From Bryum argenteum (Eukaryota > Streptophyta > Bryopsida > Bryales > Bryaceae): a DNA stretch of 64,000 bases. The first letter of the stretch is position 1; the number at the start of each line of letters is the position of its first letter. The stretch spans positions 11,629,495-11,693,494 of the forward strand of contig CM073328.1 of assembly GCA_037043015.1 (NCBI GenBank). The letters are read 5' to 3'. The notes beneath the pieces were generated by a model, which saw only the letters and a program-made list of their open reading frames with translations, made no database searches and had not been told where the DNA came from. This document shows, piece after piece, positions 37,801 through 49,874 of the stretch. A program made the translations under genes and the position numbers.

Positions 37801-39080
37801 TTTTTTTTTTTGTTGTTGCAGGGTTCCGAAGGCTTTCGGGAGTTCCATTCCAATGAAGTCGACTTTCTTCATTACGTACATAATGGTGGACGGATGGTCG
37901 ACTGTTGCAGCTGAAGCTCTCCGACTATGGGCCTTTCTGTGGTATCATCTGCAGAATATGGTGATTGTGAAGACGGAGAGAGATAGAAACAAGGCTATGG
38001 CATTCACAACGCCTCAATACCATGCACTTCTGCCAAAACTGGGGCTTTACTTTCTCGTTGGCCTTGTATATGCAGTCATTTCACCTCTCATCTTGCCGTT
38101 CATCATCGTCTTCTTTGCCTTCGGATACATCATTTATCGGAACCAGGTACCTAAGTTTGTTATATATAATTCATGTTCGCTTCATGTGCATTCAAGGCGA
38201 CGGTATTCAACTTCATGCCATGTTTTTGCTTAAGATTATCCGTTGAAAAGGAAGATCTGCAGTTCTGCACCATTAACTTCATTAGTTCGAATCTGCAGGT
38301 GATTAACGTCTACGAGCCCAAGTACGAGAGCTCCGCTGCATATTGGCCGCTTGTACACAGATTCATAGTAATGGCTCTTCTGATCACCCACGTCACCTTG
38401 ATTGGACTCTTTTCAATCAAACGGGCTGTAGCCTCGACGCCTCTTTTGCTACCCTTGCCCATCATGACAATATTCTTTCATATCTATTGCATGGAACGAT
38501 ATGGACCTGCATTCGATCAGTATCCCTTACAGGTTCGCTACACCCTTAAAATACTTCATTAGATCAAAGTGATCTAACCTCTCATTTTAGAGCCCACGAG
38601 TATCTTATTGATAGCATACATACAATACATCAGTCAGCTATCCTTGCCATGATAGCCTTCATGCAAGAAATGGTAGGATAGGTTTCGTATTATTCGGTGG
38701 ATCCCCATAATAAGAAGCAAGGTCTTGATCATGAGCCTCTTGTGGAAGCATCTTTGACTGGTAACAGCATTGTGAGTTTTTCAACTCATGGGGAAAGGGG
38801 CCTTATTTCACAGGAAGCTCGTGCCAAGGACAATCTCGAGAAGACTCTAGAGCCGAACCTAGATGTGAGAAGCTTCCTGGAAACAGCGTATCTGCATCCT
38901 GCGCTGAGAGCAGCATTGAGCGAGGACTGTACAAAGGAAAGCTTGGACAAAGGCGGCATTCGCAATCTCCTGGAGAGGAAAAATGCCGAATCATCAATAG
39001 GCACTCGCAAGAGTAGCACGCCTGACAGGCCTAACGACCAGGCCATCATCATCCTTCCCTTGTCTGAACCAAGGACATGA
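34878..39080 (+). CDS. OSCA/CSC1-like hyperosmolality- and stretch-gated calcium-permeable channel
   Basis: Eleven exons: 34878-35221, 35574-35735, 35813-35948, 36130-36231, 36376-36498, 36623-36703, 36943-37283, 37411-37653, 37822-38146, 38299-38532 and 38814-39080. All junctions are GT-AG, the total is 2,358 nt and the frame is open, giving 785 aa, a normal length for the family. Residues 6-28 form the first membrane helix. LLGLKIFSPMLIWG and LWAHLLAAYMYTAWTCLILFKEYE are the next helices of the RSN1_TM part. A soluble loop follows (exons 4-6), then the DUF221/RSN1_7TM pore part from AFVSFDS-like (GFVSFDSRWGAAVCAQ) to ERYGPAFDQYPLQ. The tail EARAKDNLEKTLEPNLDVRSFL matches plant family ends. 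The protein would sit in the plasma membrane and pass cations upon osmotic or mechanical stress. It converges with the RING-CH gene downstream. Confidence 0.92.
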
Positions 39081-39732
39081 GATTATATGCATGACTTGCA
39101 GGGACAGGAACACCACCAATCGCGTTACCGTATCCCATTTTGTCGTCATGTTTTTTGTATGCCAATCCTCCAAGGTAAGCTGTTGCTATCATGTTTTTCT
39201 AGCATGTCCATTTACGCTTTGTAGCATGTCCATTTACTAGCACTAAGCAGCACACGATCAAGCAGAATATGAAGTTCCACCTGAACCTGTTCATAGACTG
39301 AGATATAGATGTTACATAGACCTAGTGTTTGATTGTTTTCAGCAGTGTACTGGAACTGTGATGAAGTGGATGTGCATCATTTTGCAATGTTTTGCAGGTA
39401 CAGAATCTGTTCACTTGGGATATATAATTTCTGTGTGTACAGTTTGTGTGGCTCCAACTATTCTCGGGGTATAGGTAAGGTTTCGAGTACAAGAGTACTT
39501 TCTGAGTATGATTTTACACCCACCCAGACGTCTACTTTTAGTTGATTGACAAGATGTTGGCAAATACATGATAATCTGGTATTTCCTTGATGACAGAGCC
39601 AGTACAGTCCAACCAAAGAGGTAATGATTTTAAAAACCAAGTCTCGAAGAATTTACAATAGCAAAAACATGCTATACAAAAGTCTATATCTACATTACAG
39701 TCACGAAATGATGAACTCTGTTTTATATTAAT
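39081..39732. other. Convergent 3' region between the OSCA-like and RING-CH genes
   Basis: The stretch between the two stop codons presumably holds both 3' untranslated regions. A short word (TAGCATGTCCATTTAC) is duplicated near 39202-39238. No other gene is seen. Confidence 0.45.
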
Positions 39733-39829
39733 CTAGAAATAGGCGATGCGGAAGAACCAAGGGACCATGAAGACGACAATCATGGTTGCAAGTAGACAAT
39801 TTCTGATGAGTTGGTTTGCCCACAAGTAC
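39733..39829 (-). CDS. Alternative last exon of the RING-CH gene
   Basis: An acceptor-like TTAG precedes 39829, and the frame runs 97 nt to a TAG at 39733. Joined to the donor at 41144, it continues in phase and encodes YLWANQLIRNC, then a hydrophobic stretch with VPWFFRIAYF. This is clearly related to the read-through C-terminus (YCWQRQLVRNA, VPWFFRVVKFGM). The product would be 203 aa. The intron would span 39830-41143. Confidence 0.7.
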
Positions 39830-41040
39830 CTAACACCACAACAACGCATTACCAGCATGTGAGTTCCTGGATGAGATAAAAGAAAAGAAAATAGAAAAAA
39901 AACAAACAAACCTACTTCTAGAACCAATAGAAACATCGTTCAGTTATCAATAGAAACTTCGTTCAGTTATCAGCTCTACATGCTTGAACTTCAATTTTGA
40001 TAGAAAAAGAAAAGAAAAAAGAAACTGAAGTAACATGAAATTAGTGGCTTAGTCACATGAATCCAAACACCAAGTCCAACTACTGTTAGACCAAATCTTA
40101 TGACAAAGTACACAAAAGATTGTCACTCTGTACTTACACATCCAGAATGACAACTCAAATGTTTGCACGAATAAGCTTCCCCACCATGACAGCTTAAATA
40201 AAGGGGAACATTCATAGATAACCTCCACTAGAAGCAACTAAGCCACATTAGATTATATGCAATCACGAGGGTTTTGTTATACTAATGTCAAAACCCTAAA
40301 CTATAGACTATGTTCAGGGCTAATATACTAAATCTACACACACTAATTTTTGGGGTTATTGCACTAAACCTCTACACACACTAATTCTACACGCAGCCAT
40401 TAGAGAAATCACAACAGCACTGTACTAATCCAACGTTTTGAAATTATTCGTACTTCGCTAATGATTCAGACCACAGAAAAAAAACGAACTTCCTCCCTAA
40501 TTGAATGGATCTCTTTAACGGCAATTTGGCAGCAAACCATCTTTCATGCTCTTTGAACACACCCCTTGACACAAACTACGTACAAACTGCTTATTTTCAG
40601 ACCTCTACCACAGAATCATCATATTCAACGTACCATATCATATTCGGAGAAACTTGATGTCCTTATTTCGACCAGAATGTTCAATCTAAACATGATCAGA
40701 CCACATCTGAAGTAAAAGCTTTTAGAACGAAACCCAGAGGGTGAAGAAGCTAATGCCATTGTGCAGATTGTGGACCTTTGGAACATTGACTGTTTAAACA
40801 TACTCAGACCTCTTAATTCAAGCGCACCACGGAATCAATCAGATCCGTAAATCATCCTCAGAGAGGCGGAGATGAGGGTGGAGAGATTATTTCGATGGTA
40901 CAATTCATGACATGAATCATTGAACATACTCAGACAACAGAAACAGCATCACGATCATTCCTTCAGAAAGAGAGACAGAGATTGAAGAGGAAGGTTAATG
41001 TCATTATTTCGATCAAAAGAATGGTGAGGGGTTCTGTGAG

Positions 41041-41658
41041 CTACATGCCGAACTTGACAACACGGAAGAACCACGGCACAGTACAGACAACAACAAGTGA
41101 GACCAGAAGCGCATTCCGAACAAGCTGACGCTGCCAGCAATACCTAAGCCGATTCATGGTCGTCGTCGTCGTCGTAGTAGTAGTAGTCCCTCCACCACCA
41201 CCTCTCATTTGATGCTGCAAACCTCCTGTCGATGGCGCGCCTTCCGATCTATCCACAGTCGCAGGAAGGTCCACAATCTGCACATTCTTCGCGGTTTCCC
41301 CACAAATCTCGCACACAGTGTTGCCTCGGATCTTGAACCACTCCTCGGCACAGTCTTTGTGGGAGCGCGACAGGTCTTGCTTGCATGCGCATCCGAGTAC
41401 TATGCTCTCGCTGTTGCCGGACGACAGGCCTAAATGGCATACCCTGCACACTGTCTCCCCCTCTGCTGCATCGTCCTTGGATGCGTTCGGGCGAATTGGT
41501 CCTAGCTCCACATCGTCTGAGAGGGATCCGTACTTTGAGGGTTGTGCGGGTGGGGGTGGGGGATCGAGGTTTACTACTACGAACTCCCCTGCTGGTTCGG
41601 TTGAGGATGCTTCTACTACTTGCCCTTGCCCTTGCCCTTGTCCTTGTCCCCCATTCAT
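41041..41658 (-). CDS. RING-CH (RINGv, MARCH-type) membrane E3 ligase-like protein
   Basis: Reading straight through gives 205 aa from the ATG at 41658 to the stop at 41041. Residues 2-13 are Gly/Gln repeats. The RING-CH finger is C4HC3: CRVC, CAC, SHKDC and CEIC, spaced as in RINGv domains (residues about 69-120). A Thr/Gly-rich linker precedes one hydrophobic C-terminal helix (NALLVSLVVVCTVPWFF). The family are membrane-anchored ubiquitin ligases, but the substrate here is unknown. A splice donor (CTTAG then GTATTG) lies at 41144, exactly before the last 34 codons. It allows use of the alternative exon at 39733-39829. Which form is major cannot be told from sequence. Confidence 0.85.
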   Translation of the reverse strand: MNGGQGQGQGQGQVVEASSTEPAGEFVVVNLDPPPPPAQPSKYGSLSDDVELGPIRPNASKDDAAEGETVCRVCHLGLSSGNSESIVLGCACKQDLSRSHKDCAEEWFKIRGNTVCEICGETAKNVQIVDLPATVDRSEGAPSTGGLQHQMRGGGGGTTTTTTTTTTMNRLRYCWQRQLVRNALLVSLVVVCTVPWFFRVVKFGM

Positions 41659-42560
41659 TGTGCTGCTGTTCGTTGTTTTCCTGCTACCGTTGTTTTTGAG
41701 TCCAGGAACTGATTAGGGTACACATGGTTGCGAAACCTGCAAGAATCAGGTACAGAAGTTTCGTTAGAGCACTGGAAGAGAGAGTGGCTTCACTTCAAAG
41801 TAGTGGGATAGCTGCGAACATGGTTACAGAAAGTTCAGCTAATGTTTTCGAGAGTTCGCTTAAAAATGGTGAGAGATAGCTACAAGTGAGGTCGAAATTG
41901 AGAGACAGGCAATCGGAACCTACAAAATTTCTGTACTCAGGAAGAGCTAACGATTTGAAACAAATTGGGGATCCGTTAAAAATGGTATGAGATTAGCTAC
42001 AAGTGAATGTGAGAGGTCGAAATCGCATAAGGCGAGAGACAGACAAACGAAACCTGCAAGAATCACGTAACCCAAATGTTTCTACTCGAGGAGAAGAGCT
42101 CTCGATAGCTCACGATAAACCCAATTTTCTGTGCTCGAGAAGAAGAGTCCACGATTTGAGAGAAAGAAAGTAGAGGTGCGTTAAAAATGATATAAGATTA
42201 GCTAACAATCGAGTTAAACAGACAGACAGACAATCTAACAAACCTGCGAAAGAGCGACCCAACATCGGAAGAATTCGGAAGAGCTAACGATTTGAAAAGA
42301 AAAGTGGAGCTAACGACTTGAAAGAGAGTGGGGGGTGGGGGGGGGGGGAGCTTCTTCGTTCAAAGCTGGTGAGTAGGGAGGAAGGAAGTAAAGCTACACG
42401 TGACAGAGTGAGTGAGATTTCTCGCACGTTCCGAAATTGCATAACGCGGCAAACCAACCGACAACCAACACAAACAAACAAACAAAACCCTAAAACACTC
42501 ATTCGACGACGACGAGGCGAAGAATCTACAGTGTTCGGAGGAGAGATGGGGTGTTTTGCT
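41659..42560 (-). promoter_or_regulatory. 5' leader region of the RING-CH gene with degenerate repeats
   Basis: A TTCTTGCAG acceptor-like site at about 41740-41750 (minus strand) suggests an intron in the leader. Related words (GAAACCTGCAAGAATCA) recur near 41732 and 42048, and CAAACCTGCGAAAGAGC near 42238. The rest of the stretch is similarly repetitive. Confidence 0.4.
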
Positions 42561-43119
42561 CGTGACCTACCGAACCAAACCAAAGTCAGTCGCAGCCAAG
42601 AAAGTAAGAAGAATCGTCGCAACAGTCAAACGATCGAATGTAGCAACAACAACAGAAAACCAGCATCAACAAACAACACGCGGTGGCTATGGCTTTGGAT
42701 TTGCAATGGCGAAAAGGCGAAGGTTCGTTCGCAAGCACCTCTATTGCCACTGCAGCAAAAGCGCATGAAACTCAAAACAGAAGGAATCTCCTCGGCACCA
42801 CTGTATCATCGATCGATCAATCGATCCCCCGATTGTGCTACTGCACCAAATTGTGTGAGTGAAAACGTCGGTACGCATTCATTCCTTCCAGAGGAGGGGA
42901 TCGATTGACTGGCGATGTGAAAAAGTAGCGTAAAAGGTGTCAGAAAAAGGTCGGTGGTGCCGGTGGGGTCCTGTTCCCACCATGCTGGTCAATGAAAATT
43001 GCATGGTCAACTTTGTATTGAGAGAAAAAGTGTGCTTCTCATTTCGACATTCAAAATGTGTGCTAGAATGTCCGAGAAGTACCGGCAACTTGTTTGTTTA
43101 CAACATGTGCATTTATTGT
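42561..43119. other. Intergenic stretch
   Basis: No gene is supported. The 196-residue plus-strand frame at 42318-42908 is low-complexity and overlaps the leader of the RING-CH gene. Confidence 0.4.
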
Positions 43120-43560
43120 TTGTTTTTCCGGAGTAGGAAGATTTTTTTTGTATTTGTGTCAAGAATCTTTCACATTTTTGAATTTTTGGAAACTGATTTA
43201 TAGGTGTGTGAATTTTGAACTTTGAGGTTTGTGTACAATCATGGGTACCAAAGTGAGGATCATTTTGTACTTGTGTTAGGGATCTTCTACATTTGTATGT
43301 TTTTTGAACTTTTGGGAACTTACTTTTAGGTGTGTGAACTTTGAGGTTTGTGTACAATCGTGGGTACCAAAGTGAGGATCATTCTGTACTTGTGTTAGGG
43401 ATCTTCTACATTTGTATGTTTTTTTGAACATCTGGGAACTTACTTTTAGGTGTGTGAACTTTCAGGAGGTTTGTGTACAATCTTGGGTACCAAAGTGAGG
43501 ATCATTCTATACTTGTGCTAGGGATCTTCCACATACATATGTTTTTCTTCTTAGTTTGAA
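43120..43560. repeat. Tandem repeat of about 122 bp, three to four copies
   Basis: Each unit carries GGTGTGTGAACTTTGAGGTT, TGGGTACCAAAGTGAGGATC and TTAGGGATCTTCTACATTTG. Units start near 43202, 43329 and 43450, with partial copies at both ends. Confidence 0.75.
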
Positions 43561-43924
43561 AGTTTCGTTAGTGTGGGTGTTTGTCAGTATTGTGCTTTAA
43601 AAATGACTTTTGGGTGTGTGTGTGGTTGTAGGTATAAGTACATACTCGGACTTTCAAAGGACAAGTATATTCTTGTACTTTTGATAATTTGAGAAATGGA
43701 TTATAAGGAATCTTCTTGTATTCAAGTTAGTGTATTTGTTCAATACATTCCATGTCTGAAGATCTTTAATCTCTAAATGGTTTGACTCATTGATAGAAAA
43801 AAAAACACATTCTCGAAAAAAATGCCATAAATGAATACGAAAGTAAGTTATTTAGACCTTAAGTGTACAATCTTGTAGTAAACATACTATACATCATGTG
43901 AGTTAAATTTTGAGTCATGAGACC

Positions 43925-44291
43925 TGTCAGGAACCGGTCAGGTTCATGCTGGCACTCCGCCTCTACGTTCGAATCTCATGCGTTTATCTATGCAAAGTCA
44001 CAATTCATGAATATATGGTATCTTAAAAGATAATGCCATGTATTTACTTATGCAAGAAGTAACAATACTTTGTGATGTCAAGTCAGAAGGCGTGAATACG
44101 TAAACATTGTTACATTGATAAAATGTCGAGTGAGGGACAGACTCCCCTCACTGAGCTTATAAGCATGATAAAGATGTAACCGTTTAGAACTGACCTAACT
44201 CCTCATTCGTAATAACTACTTACTATCTTCTCTTCCCTTTCTATGGTTGTTTCTTGTAATCCAGTCCTGTTGATACGACGAAGTCGTAACA
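43925..44291 (-). repeat. 3' LTR of a Ty3/gypsy chromovirus
   Basis: On the minus strand the LTR starts TGTTACGACTTCG, directly after a purine-rich tract (CAGAAGGGGGATAA), and ends GGTTCCTGACA, so it has TGT...ACA ends. Length is 367 bp. The partner LTR is not in the window and should lie beyond 64000. Confidence 0.75.
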
Positions 44292-47200
44292 TTATCCCCC
44301 TTCTGTTGAGGAATTTTTTGCTTGTTTTAGTCCTGGTGCCGTAGGATGAAGTCGATGGAAACATCGGACCGCATCTGGAGCATTGAGCAGGTTACTAGGA
44401 GGTTCCCATGAATTCTCCTCGGGACCATATCCTTCCTACCGCACCATGTACTGGAGTGTTTTCCAGCGTCCCTTTAGTCAGGAGTCCAGCACGGAATGCA
44501 CCTCCCACTTTGTATGACCTTCAGGAGTGATCGTTGGTGGTGGTGGTAGTCGTTGACGGCCCGAAATGGTATCCCGACAATAAGGTTCAAGGAGGGATAT
44601 GTGAAAAACATCGTGAATACGCAATTGCTTGGGCAATTTCAATCGATACACCAGGTCTGAAAGTTTTGATATAACCGAGAAAGGGCCCAAAAATTTGGGA
44701 GCCAATTTCTTAGAAGGTGAGTCCGTTGCTATGTTGTCATGATGAAGCAAAACTTTGTCTCCAATTTGTAGAGTTGGTTGTTTGTGAACATTCCGATCAT
44801 AATTCCTTTTAGCTTGCTCTCCAGCAAGTTTTATCATTGTTTTAATTTCTTCATGTACTTCTTGCAAGCATTGAATCCTATCCTCGGTTGCTAGAACCTT
44901 CGAATCCATAGGGGTTGTGAATGATAGTGAGGGATGATAACCGTAAGTTGCATAAAAAGGGGAAAAACATGTTGCAGGGTGAAGGGAATTATTATACGTG
45001 AATTCAGCAAGTGGTAATACATGGCGCTTTGATGTAAACATCCGTAAAACTTGTTCCAATGTCTCGTTGACCCTCTCCGTTTGACCATCAGATTGCGGAT
45101 GAAAAGCTGTACTTGTAGCACGTTGAATGTGTAGGAGGTCACAAACCCGGCTCATAAACTTGGAAACAAAAACGGGGCCACGGTCTGATATTATTTTGTC
45201 AGGGACACCATGGTCTTTCCAGATATACTGAGATGTCGTTGCATAGTGACTTTCACTATGCAACAACATTAATTAATTAACCCAATGGTGTTTCTTGCCA
45301 CATGGACCCCCTTAAGGGGTGCCACATGTACCCATGAGTGCGCTTTAATTTGAAAGTTTTTTTCTGCGAGGCGAGCCCCCAACCTTTTTGTACATTTTCA
45401 AGGGAGGAAGTACCTACAGATGATATGGGATAAATCCCTCCCCCAAGACCCCTCGCCCTAAGACACCTGCTCCAAGACCCTTGCCCCAAGACCCCTTCTC
45501 CAAGATCCCTGCCCCAAGACCCCAACTCCCATACCCCTCCGCATTTTTAGTCGCACTGTGCGGCCCGCACTCCACAACCTTTCTGAGATTTTGAGAGATA
45601 GTGAAGGTACAAGGTAGCAACCCCTTTAGCATCAATACTCTGTTAGTTGGAATGAAATGGGCTAATTTGGTGTTTTTATCAACAACCACCATAATGGAAT
45701 AAAAACTACCACTTTTTGGTAATTTTACAATAAAGTCAGTCGTGACTTTTTTCCAAGGTGCTTCAGCTGCTCGTATTGGTTGTAATAATCCATATCTTTC
45801 ATAGCTTGGAGGTTTTGATCGTTGACATAAATCAGAGCCGTCAACGTAACGATGTACATATTTGCGTAAAGTAAGCGAATAAAAAGTTCGTGCAACCGAA
45901 TCGAGGGTTTTTGCTCGCCCCAATGTCCTGCAGCTGAAGCGTCATGGCGAGAGCGCAATATTTGACGACGTAATTCCTCATCATCTGGTACAACTATAGT
46001 ATCCCAAAAGCGCAAAATTCCATCACTAAAATCATAGTCAACAAATCGTCGTCGAAGATCTGATATGCTTTGATGAGAGCCATTTCTAAAGAATGCTAAT
46101 ATGGGCTGAAGTGAGATGTCGTTGGAAATAGCCGGTTTAATATATTTTATAATCCAAATGTCGTCCCAAATAGGCTTAGTTGATTCAATAACGGGTAAGC
46201 GTAATAATGGCCTTGGAATCTCGTCGAGGTCATCATTAAGGTCTGTTCGTCGTAATAGCATAACCGCTCGTTGATTGAGTGAACCCGGTCTGTGTTCAAT
46301 CTCAAAATTAAAGCTTGATAAGAATTCAGACCATCGAGCTTGTCGTCGATTGAATTGTTTAGTAGTTAAAAAATATTCTAAATTTTTATGACCTGATATT
46401 ACTTTAATTTTATGAGGTGAGCCTTCAAAATACACTCTCCAATCCAGATAAGCTAGGACAATGCTGAGTAATTCTTTATCATATATGTCATAATTTTGTT
46501 CGGATGGAGACATTTTGAGCTTCGATATGCGCAAGGATGTAAATATCCGTCTTCCCCATATTGAGATAAAATACCCCCAGTTGCCTTGTCAGATACGTCA
46601 ACTTCAACCACAAAAGGTTGATCAAAATTTGGGTGCACCAAGATTGGAGCTTGGGCAAATTGAGATTGAAGATCTTCAAATGCTTTTTGTGTCAAAGGAG
46701 TTCATAAAAATTGTTGATTTTTCCTTGTTAAAGACGTGAGAGGAAGGGTAATTTTTGAATAATCAATAATAAAGCGATGATAAAAATTTGCAAATACAAG
46801 AAACGCTTGAACTTCTTTAATGGTCTTTGGAATTGGCCATTCTTGAATTGCTTGCACTTTATCTTTACACATTTCCAATCCTTTGTCGGAGACTACCATG
46901 CCTAAAAATACGACAGATGTTCGATGAAACTCACATTTGGATTCTTTAGCATATAAACCATGTCTTTGTAATCGTCGAAGGACCTCGCGAACCACTAAAC
47001 GGTGGTCTTCCAGAGTCTTTGAATATATTAAGATATCATCCAAATAGATTACGACTGATATGTCTAATAGGTCGTGAAAAATACATTGCATGTGAGCTTG
47101 GAATTGGGCAGGAGCGTTAGTTAAACCGAAAGGCATTACAAGATATTCAAATAACCCATATCTAGTTTTGAAAGTTGTTTTAAACTCATGTCCTCGTGCC

Positions 47201-48363
47201 ATTCTTACACGGTGATAACCTTGCCTAACGTCCAACTTCGAGAAAATTTTAGCCCCACCAATCGATCCGTCAATTCAGGGATTAGAGGGAGTGGATAGCG
47301 ATTCCTTATTGTTACTCGATTGAAATTCCTGTAATTTACACACACGCGTAGGGATCCATCATTTTTATTTTTTGTTGCAAAAACAATTGGGGCTGAAACT
47401 GGGGACTTGGATCGCCGAATCCACCCCTTTCCCAAATTCCCTTCCAAATAACGTCGAAGCTCCTCCAATTCAATAGGAGACATGGCAGTATTGCGCGTTT
47501 CTTCTCTCTCTTTAAACTCGATTTTCATATGTGACAGGCCATGATCCGGAAGTTCGTTGGACGCTTGCTTGTTGAAAGCTCCTCGAAGATCTTGGTCTTC
47601 GTCTAGAATTTGTAGAGCAACTAATTCCTTGTTTTCTTGTACCTCAAGTACATTCGGTATTTCCACGGAAAAGATTTATGCTCCTTGTGCCGATAATTGA
47701 AAAGCAACTGCCAAGACTATGGTATGCTTCAGCGTCGGTAACTTAGTTGATAGGGTGCCTTTCAGTGCACTATTCAACCTCTTTCGTGACAGGGGATAAT
47801 CTCCACGGCGAGTGCACGAAACTTTTACGTCACCATCCAATTGTGACGAGCCTTTCAGTGGTGGAATTCGATCTTTCCCTATAACAAGGGCCGAGGCACA
47901 TGAGCTTCCCTCCCTTATGTGATCGTCAACTTGGTTGTGACCTTTAGCGCATGCTCCTGGTTTCAGGGGTATCTTTAAACACGTAGCCTCACAATATTTA
48001 GAATCAAATATTACCTCATTTCGTGACCACCGGATGGTAGGATCATGGTGACTCACCATGGTGTTCCAAAGATACAAGCGTAGCGTCGTGTATTGGTTAT
48101 ATCAGCTTTCAATTTTTCTTTGTGATTTCCCACTTGTAGATTGACTGTAACTTCTTGGGTAATAAGCCCGGAATTGATTGCTCGACCATCAATTAATCGA
48201 ACCTCTCGTGGTATCAATTTGGATCTCACCTCCGCGTTGCACTTTTGGACGAATGCTGGATGCATGAATATCCCAGCTGCTCCGGAATCAAGGAGTGTAC
48301 TTGCCTCCAATCCATTGATTTTTGCTTTAAGTGTTAAGTGAGCCTCAGGGTCTATCATAGCCC
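44292..48363 (-). pseudogene. Ty3/gypsy chromovirus pol (PR, RT, RNase H, IN, chromodomain), decayed
   Basis: From high to low coordinates: aspartic protease with LLDSGA near 48295; spacer 48077-47676; reverse transcriptase with YLDD near 47055; RNase H with its DIYDKELL motif near 46480; integrase with the first catalytic part near 45735 and SDRG...DGQTERVNE near 45190-45050; chromodomain-like end near 44540-44350. The frame is broken by several shifts (for example near 48060, 47220 and 46700) and stops, and by a 370-bp insertion (45228-45597) in the integrase. It is not functional. The upstream gag is found at 63220-64000, beyond a large insertion. Confidence 0.9.
45228..45597. mobile_element. 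Non-autonomous insertion in the integrase, with minisatellite and terminal hairpin
   Basis: The 370-bp insert is flanked by TAT on both sides (45225-45227, 45598-45600), and removal of it with one TAT leaves the integrase frame open. Inside, six or so units of about 14 bp (CCAAGACCCCT-type) lie at 45436-45530. Near one end there is a strong hairpin, GTTGCATAGTGA paired with TCACTATGCAAC, 10 bp from the junction. The class is uncertain. Confidence 0.65.
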
Positions 48364-48367
48364 TTAA

Positions 48368-49290
48368 CCCCTAAACGACCAAGGCCTCCGATTTGGCTGT
48401 TTTGCTATTTTGGGCAGCCGTGATGAAGAGGTTAGAATCAATATTTTTGCCTAAGATTTTTATTGGATGTTCCCTATACTACAAGGTATATGTGGGAAAA
48501 ATTGCAAAGTCAAACTCCACTTTTGGAGTCTTTAAACGCAAATTTTCGTTTTCGGCTTTGGGTGGGCAGAAAAAAACTTTTTATTTTAAACTTTTTTTTG
48601 AGATTTTTAAAAAAATTTCTTTTCTTGACTGATTTCCTACTTAGGTTTCCAAGTGACCCAAGTCAAAACTTTTACCAATTCTACAAGGGCACCCTTCAAA
48701 AATTTACAAGAACTAGATCCAAAGTTTCTGTTATATTACAATATTTTCTTTCGAAATTTGCTAAAATTTGAGATTTAGGAATTTTTTGAGTTTATTTTTT
48801 TTCAAAATTCACAAACTCATGAAGGCACCTATACACCGTTCATTTTCCCCCTAAACCAAATATGACAAATGTGGTGCATGTTTTACCGAATCCTTGATTT
48901 CTACCTTCTTCTAGTAAATAAATTGCATGAGGTTCAAAAAGCCAAATGAGTGTCTAAAATTTTGCATGGTAATGCTCAACTTAGTTACCTACACGGGAAA
49001 AAATATAAGCAAGATGTTTGAGGTATTGAGCATCCGTTATCCTTTGCACAAAGTAGACTATGTCTGCTGAAATAAAGTTTGCATCAACTTTGAATGTTGC
49101 GATCTTACAAATGGCAAAGATCTAACGGTTGAAAATTTGAACACTATCTTTGATGATAGTTATCTTCAAGATCCTACGGTTAAAAGTTTCAAAAAATTGT
49201 GAAAAAATTCTCATACACCAAATTTACAAGGTGGTATGAAATCGCAGTTTTGGAGTTTGGAGCTCTCAAAACACCATGGTCGTTTAGGGG
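48368..49290. mobile_element. TTAA-flanked element of 923 bp with piggyBac-like ends
   Basis: The ends are CCCCTAAACGACC and, inverted, GGTCGTTTAGGGG, with TTAA on both sides (48364-48367, 49291-49294). The interior has no convincing gene and is related to the remnant at 24990-25480. The right TTAA is also the left border of the 13.9-kb element. Confidence 0.8.
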
Positions 49291-49294
49291 TTAA

Positions 49295-49321
49295 AACGGG
49301 TATTTAACTAATTCTGGACAA
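49295..49321. repeat. Left terminal inverted repeat of the giant element
   Basis: Pairs with 63189-63215, 25 of 27 positions matching. Starts directly after TTAA. Confidence 0.8.
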
Positions 49322-49874
49322 TTTGACAGTCTAGAAATCAATCGGCTACCGTCCGACACACCTCAAAGGAGCAAAACAAGGCAAGGTAGAAAATGAGAAT
49401 GATTGACATTATTAGCAAGTCGGAGAAATTATAGATGAATACACTCTTAGAGTAGGAAACAAATCCGTTTCATTAAAAGAATAAACGGATATTCCAAACG
49501 AAGCTCGTCCCACTAGCATGTGGTATCGGCGTGCAGCCGACTGCACTAACTTCGTATCAATAAATATTACAACACCCTATACAATATACAGCAACACTAG
49601 GTATCGAAGCAGACAGAAATTTAACATAGGTGAACTGCAGCCGTGTCGGCTCGCAGCCGATAAGCAGCAACGCGACTCCATCAGCGACTTCCTCCTTTCT
49701 GGCGCTCCATATTCAACAATCCAGGATATTAATCCCGGGCAAATCTCGATTTGAAGACCGACAGTGACAAGTCGACGAGTGCGAGTGCTGACCGGCTCAT
49801 CGCAAGTTGTGCTACACCGGCTGATCGCCTGAAGTGTCGGCTCGCAGTCGATAGGCATGCAGACTAAGTAAAAC

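Noticed and set aside
42318..42908. 196-residue plus-strand frame
   Set aside because: Low-complexity composition with no known domain, overlapping the leader of the RING-CH gene on the other strand.
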